A stretch of 64,000 bases of DNA from Leptothermofonsia sichuanensis E412 (lineage in GTDB: Bacteria > Cyanobacteriota > Cyanobacteriia > Leptolyngbyales > Leptolyngbyaceae): contig NZ_CP072600.1 in assembly GCF_019891175.1 (NCBI RefSeq), forward strand, positions 5,332,001-5,396,000, in the 5' to 3' direction. The position numbers and the translations under genes are program-made. Each line of letters begins with the position of its first letter. Position 1 is the stretch's first letter. Below the pieces are notes generated by a model, which worked only from the letters and a program-made list of their open reading frames with translations, did not search any database and had not been told where the DNA came from. Shown one piece after another: positions 61,063 to 64,000 of this stretch.

Positions 61063-62082
61063 TTACCTCATGTTTTTCTTACGCTCTGCCTTTTCATCCC
61101 GGCTATTAGAGGCAGCTATTTCGGCATCCAGCAGGGTTCGTCCAGTAGCTGCCAGGTACACATCATCCAGACTGGGGCGCGACTGAGCAATGCCAAAGGT
61201 TGGCATTCCTGCTTCCTGAAGGACTTTCTGCACCGTCAGTAAAGCATCACTCTGGGGAGAAACCACCAGATTCAGCGAATTACCCTGGGCACTGTTGATA
61301 ATAACTTCCTGAACGACAGGAACAGATTCGAGGAGTACTCTGGCTTTTTCAGCTTCTTCCAGGGGAGCGAACTCACGGATGCGCAGGGTGATGCGATCGC
61401 CCCCCACCTTATCCTTCAATTCGGAGGGTTTGCCACAGGCGATGACCACTCCCTGGTCAATAATGGCCACCCGGTCTGCCAGGGCATCCACTTCTTCCAG
61501 GTAGTGGCTGGTCAGCAGCACCGTCGTTCCCTGATCCCGGAGGCGGCGCAAAAAGTCCCAAACCACCCGGCGACTCTCAATATCCAGCCCCACGGTAGGT
61601 TCATCCAGCACCAGTACATCTGGCTGATGGAGCAGCCCGGCTGCCAGGTCAAGGCGTTTTTTCAGCCCCCCCGAATAGGTGCCTGTTTTCTGGTCTGCAT
61701 AGTCCTGTAAGCCCAACAGACTGAGAACACTGTTAATCCGATCTTGAGTGACTGAACGGGGCAGGTGATAGAGTGCCGCCTGTAACTGAAGCAGTTCTCT
61801 CCCGGTCAACACTTTGTCTAAGGCAATTTCCTGAGCCACATAGCCCAACCGCCGTCTTGCCAGCCTGGGGTTGTCAATGATTGAGATACCAGAAACCTCG
61901 ATTCTCCCGGCATCTGGTTCCGTAAGGGTACAGAGGCAGCGGAGGGTTGTGGTTTTACCGGCTCCGTTGGGTCCCAACAGCCCAAAGATTTCTCCTGGTT
62001 CTATCTGAAACGAAACCGCTTTGACGGCTTCGACAGCACCGTAGTTCTTTTGCAGGTTTTCAACTAAAACAGTAGGAGCCAT
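61063..62082 (-). CDS. ABC transporter ATP-binding protein (DrrA-like)
   Basis: A 339-residue ATPase. LLGPNGAGKTTTLRCLCTLT is Walker A, YSGGLKKRLDLAAGLLHQPD is the signature and VLVLDEPTVGLDIESRRVVW is Walker B. The C-terminal 110 residues beyond the ATPase core (ITLRIREFAPLEEAEKARVL, then PSLDDVYLAATGRTLLDAEI) are typical of DrrA-type exporters. GGGAG is 6 bases before the ATG. First gene of a two-gene operon with the permease at 60173. Confidence 0.92.
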   Translation of the reverse strand: MAPTVLVENLQKNYGAVEAVKAVSFQIEPGEIFGLLGPNGAGKTTTLRCLCTLTEPDAGRIEVSGISIIDNPRLARRRLGYVAQEIALDKVLTGRELLQLQAALYHLPRSVTQDRINSVLSLLGLQDYADQKTGTYSGGLKKRLDLAAGLLHQPDVLVLDEPTVGLDIESRRVVWDFLRRLRDQGTTVLLTSHYLEEVDALADRVAIIDQGVVIACGKPSELKDKVGGDRITLRIREFAPLEEAEKARVLLESVPVVQEVIINSAQGNSLNLVVSPQSDALLTVQKVLQEAGMPTFGIAQSRPSLDDVYLAATGRTLLDAEIAASNSRDEKAERKKNMR

Positions 62083-62142
62083 AGATACTCCCTATCAAAA
62101 TCGATACAAATCTCAATCTTCATTGTAGCGGGGCGATCGCAT

Positions 62143-62868
62143 TCACGCTTCCAGATCGATCCCTTTCCTTTGCAGTTGCGCCCGTAGCTCCCGTAATGTT
62201 TGCTCTGCCTGCTCTGCCCGCTGACGTTCCTGCTCTGCCCGCTGGCGTTCCTGTTCTACCAGTTCTTCTGGAGTCAGTAAGCGATTGCCCTGCTGATCGT
62301 ACCAGTACAACCACTCCCGTGTACGCCCCAGGTAAGTCCCCCGCTCCCGTCCCAATGCCAGCCCAATTTCAGGCATCCAGATTCGATCACCCTTCTGGAG
62401 AACATACTCTCCATCCACCAGCCGATGTACCTCAAGCAGTTGTCGCCTGCAACGATGGCGACGATCGGGGACATAGATTACGTAGTAAAGCACTCCTAAT
62501 TCAGCGTAGTCCTTTTTTTTGCGCTCGTATTCTCCACCATAGGTTTTTGAAGCCACTTCCAGGGTCAGGATGGGGACAATATTATCCTCTTCCCACAGTA
62601 CATAGCTCAACCGTCCCTCTTCCCCAACAAACCGTTCTACCCCTAAGCTGAGAAAGCCATCAGGTACCAGGGGTGGTACTTCAGGGGCATAGTAAATGCC
62701 CATGTCAATCCCCATAAACCAATCCTGGCGATCTGCCCAGGCGATCGCCAGGATTGCCTCCAGTAAATTGGGAATCAGGTTTTGGAGTTCATTGTCCACA
62801 GGGGTGTCATCCGAATCGGGCAACTCTGCTGCCGAAGGAAGACAATGGCGGGGGTCGTAGTGCAGCAT
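62143..62868 (-). CDS. Uma2 family protein with coiled-coil tail
   Basis: Third Uma2/DUF820 protein of the window, 241 residues. Markers are MLHYDPRHCLPSAAELPDSD, ILTLEVASKTYGGEYERKKK (active-site Glu) and YAELGVLYYVIYVPDRRHR. The last 35 residues are repeated coiled coil (EQERQRAEQERQRAEQAEQT) encoded by a near-exact DNA repeat, a tail common in cyanobacterial DUF820 proteins. Single gene between the ABC exporter and ctaB. Confidence 0.85.
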   Translation of the reverse strand: MLHYDPRHCLPSAAELPDSDDTPVDNELQNLIPNLLEAILAIAWADRQDWFMGIDMGIYYAPEVPPLVPDGFLSLGVERFVGEEGRLSYVLWEEDNIVPILTLEVASKTYGGEYERKKKDYAELGVLYYVIYVPDRRHRCRRQLLEVHRLVDGEYVLQKGDRIWMPEIGLALGRERGTYLGRTREWLYWYDQQGNRLLTPEELVEQERQRAEQERQRAEQAEQTLRELRAQLQRKGIDLEA

Positions 62869-62900
62869 GGGGAACTTGCCTGAAAAGCTCTGGCTGCATC

Positions 62901-63899
62901 TTAGCGAATTTCAGCAGGGGCGATCGCGGTCACTGCCTGTAGCCAGGTCTGCCAGTTGGTCGCCACCAGATTTATGACCTGGTGGGAGAAAGGCAGGCTA
63001 TCTAGTGCCATGCCAGCACAGAGCAACATCAGATAAAGAATGGAGTATTTAAAGACCGAGCGAGCCATCTGGAGGTCTGACGGAGTCTGCATCAACTGCC
63101 ATGCCTTTTTGACAAAGATGCCCCCCAGCAGCAGGGCGATCGCGGCATAAATCGCCCCCATGACCTGTAAGGGATAAACCAGCAGCAACGTGACCGGAAT
63201 CAGTGCCAGGGTGTAGTAAAAGATCTGGCGAGCCGTCGGTTCTGTCCCTTCCACCACAGGCAGCATGGGTACCCCAACTCTGGCATAGTCCTCCCGAATC
63301 ATGACAGCCAGTGCCCAAAAGTGGGGGGGAGTCCACAAAAAGATGATGGCAAACAACACCCAGGCAACCCAACTGAGTTCACCTGTGACGGCGGCCCAAC
63401 CCACCAGGGGTGGAATTGCCCCAGCCGCCCCGCCAATCACAATGTTTTGAGTGCTGTGGCGCTTCAGCCAGTGGGTGTAGACCAGAACGTAGACTACAAT
63501 CCCGGACATGGCAAGACAGGCACTCAGCAGATTGGCAAACACCGTCAGCAGCAAGAAGGACAGAAGGGCAAGGGCGATCGCAAACAGCAGCGCATCCCGT
63601 GGTTGTACCCGCCCAGACGGCAATGGACGATGACGGGTACGTTCCATAATGTAATCAATATCGCGATCGTAGAGGCAATTAATTGTATTGGCTGCCCCCG
63701 CTGCACAGGCTCCACTGATCAGGGTTACAAGCAGCAGCAGGGGGTTGACCTGCCCTTCCGCCGCTATCCCCATTCCTCCCGCCGTTGTAATTAACAGCAA
63801 CAGAATGATACGAGGTTTTGTCAATTGCCAGTAGCTTTGAATCACCTGGAGGAAGTTGTCGTGTCGGCGGGAAAACCCCGCTAAGGATGTTTCTTGCAT
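62901..63899 (-). CDS. ctaB: Protoheme IX farnesyltransferase (heme O synthase)
   Basis: UbiA-family prenyltransferase that attaches farnesyl to heme B, giving heme O for cytochrome c oxidase. The 332-residue protein has nine membrane helices. The first Asp-rich motif is [20 protein letters not shown] (N-x3-D-x3-D), and the second is in a loop around [40 protein letters not shown] near the N-terminus is typical. In cyanobacteria it usually follows ctaA, which would lie just beyond the right end of the window. The remaining 100 bases to the end show only simple GGGTA-type repeats. Confidence 0.93.
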   Translation of the reverse strand: MQETSLAGFSRRHDNFLQVIQSYWQLTKPRIILLLLITTAGGMGIAAEGQVNPLLLLVTLISGACAAGAANTINCLYDRDIDYIMERTRHRPLPSGRVQPRDALLFAIALALLSFLLLTVFANLLSACLAMSGIVVYVLVYTHWLKRHSTQNIVIGGAAGAIPPLVGWAAVTGELSWVAWVLFAIIFLWTPPHFWALAVMIREDYARVGVPMLPVVEGTEPTARQIFYYTLALIPVTLLLVYPLQVMGAIYAAIALLLGGIFVKKAWQLMQTPSDLQMARSVFKYSILYLMLLCAGMALDSLPFSHQVINLVATNWQTWLQAVTAIAPAEIR

Positions 63900-64000
63900 T
63901 CGCTCGTTTCCTACAAACAGGAGTAATGGAACCGTTGAATTGGGTGAGGAGATCGGGTATCGGGTACTGGGTATTGGGAGGTGAGGAGTGAGGAAGTAAG

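Noticed and set aside
1-64000. tRNA, rRNA and other structured RNA genes
   Set aside because: I scanned the gaps for T-loop-like GGTTCGAATCC patterns and other conserved RNA signatures and found none convincing. A covariance-model search would be decisive.

Overview
This 64 kb window is chromosomal DNA from a cyanobacterium, probably a filamentous Leptolyngbya- or Oscillatoria-like lineage. The evidence is dense HIP1 octamers (GCGATCGC), a group 2 sigma factor, a GlgA2-type glycogen synthase, Ccs1 (System II cytochrome c maturation), an ABA4-like protein, a GET3/ArsA ATPase with an HSP20-like tail, DUF2996 and DUF2358 proteins, an Rbp-type RNA-binding protein next to rpsU, and several Uma2 nucleases. 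I found no tRNA, rRNA or CRISPR array. Most of the window is ordinary housekeeping and accessory chromosome, with genes on both strands in short operons.

Layout. 0-9 kb: partial membrane protein, Ig-repeat amidase, SPFH protein, allantoinase, and an RDD / multi-pass membrane protein / SpoIIM-like membrane cluster. 9.2-10.6 kb: a 107-bp MITE with an IS630-family element inserted at its edge. 10.6-19.2 kb: SGNH hydrolase, Uma2, RibD-like reductase, sensor kinase, sugar/nucleoside-type double ABC ATPase, alpha/beta hydrolase, small secreted protein. 19.6-25.3 kb: multicopper oxidase, cysE, glgA, DUF2996. 25.5-33.7 kb: NrtABD-like ABC transporter, secreted protein, amidohydrolase with a broken Rieske gene upstream, Ca2+/H+ exchanger. 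34.6-43.4 kb: GH57/DUF3536 protein, RNase III, GET3-like ATPase, DUF2358, DEAD-box helicase, rimO. 44-53.6 kb: nucleoside transporter, Zn-ribbon protein, Uma2, an orphan AAA protein resembling contractile-injection-system ATPases, ccs1, a decayed Rpn/DUF4351 gene, GNAT acetyltransferase, ABA4-like. 53.7-64 kb: cysK, KOW-like small protein, pentapeptide protein coupled to rpsU, rbp, sigma factor, small proteins, methyltransferase-like protein, DrrAB-type ABC exporter, Uma2, ctaB.

The most distinctive signal is the intergenic DNA. At least six families of short (about 55-125 bp) palindromic or terminal-inverted-repeat elements recur, named here for reference: T (TIR TAGTGGTCTGTCAA, related to the IS630 ends), G (TIR GGYGYTGCTGAATAG), A (CACAGAGGCACAGAG palindrome), B (CACAAAGACACAAAG palindrome), S (TTAAAGCCTATCCGAAAAGC ends) and C (ATAGCGTTTCT ... 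AGGGCTATAT). S sits inside the loop of B, with uninterrupted B copies elsewhere in the window as the empty-site reference. Several genes show decay: a twice-frameshifted transposase, a Rieske oxygenase with a frameshift and a missing catalytic core, and an Rpn-family remnant.

Functional themes are cysteine synthesis (cysE, cysK, not adjacent), glycogen and glucan metabolism (glgA, GH57), purine and nitrogen salvage (allantoinase, amidohydrolase, nucleoside transporter, nitrate-type ABC transporter), respiration and cytochrome biogenesis (ctaB, ccs1), and RNA metabolism (rnc, DEAD helicase, rbp, rpsU, rimO). I see no clear novel multi-gene system. The best leads are the nested mobile repeats and the AAA protein with a degraded Walker B region.
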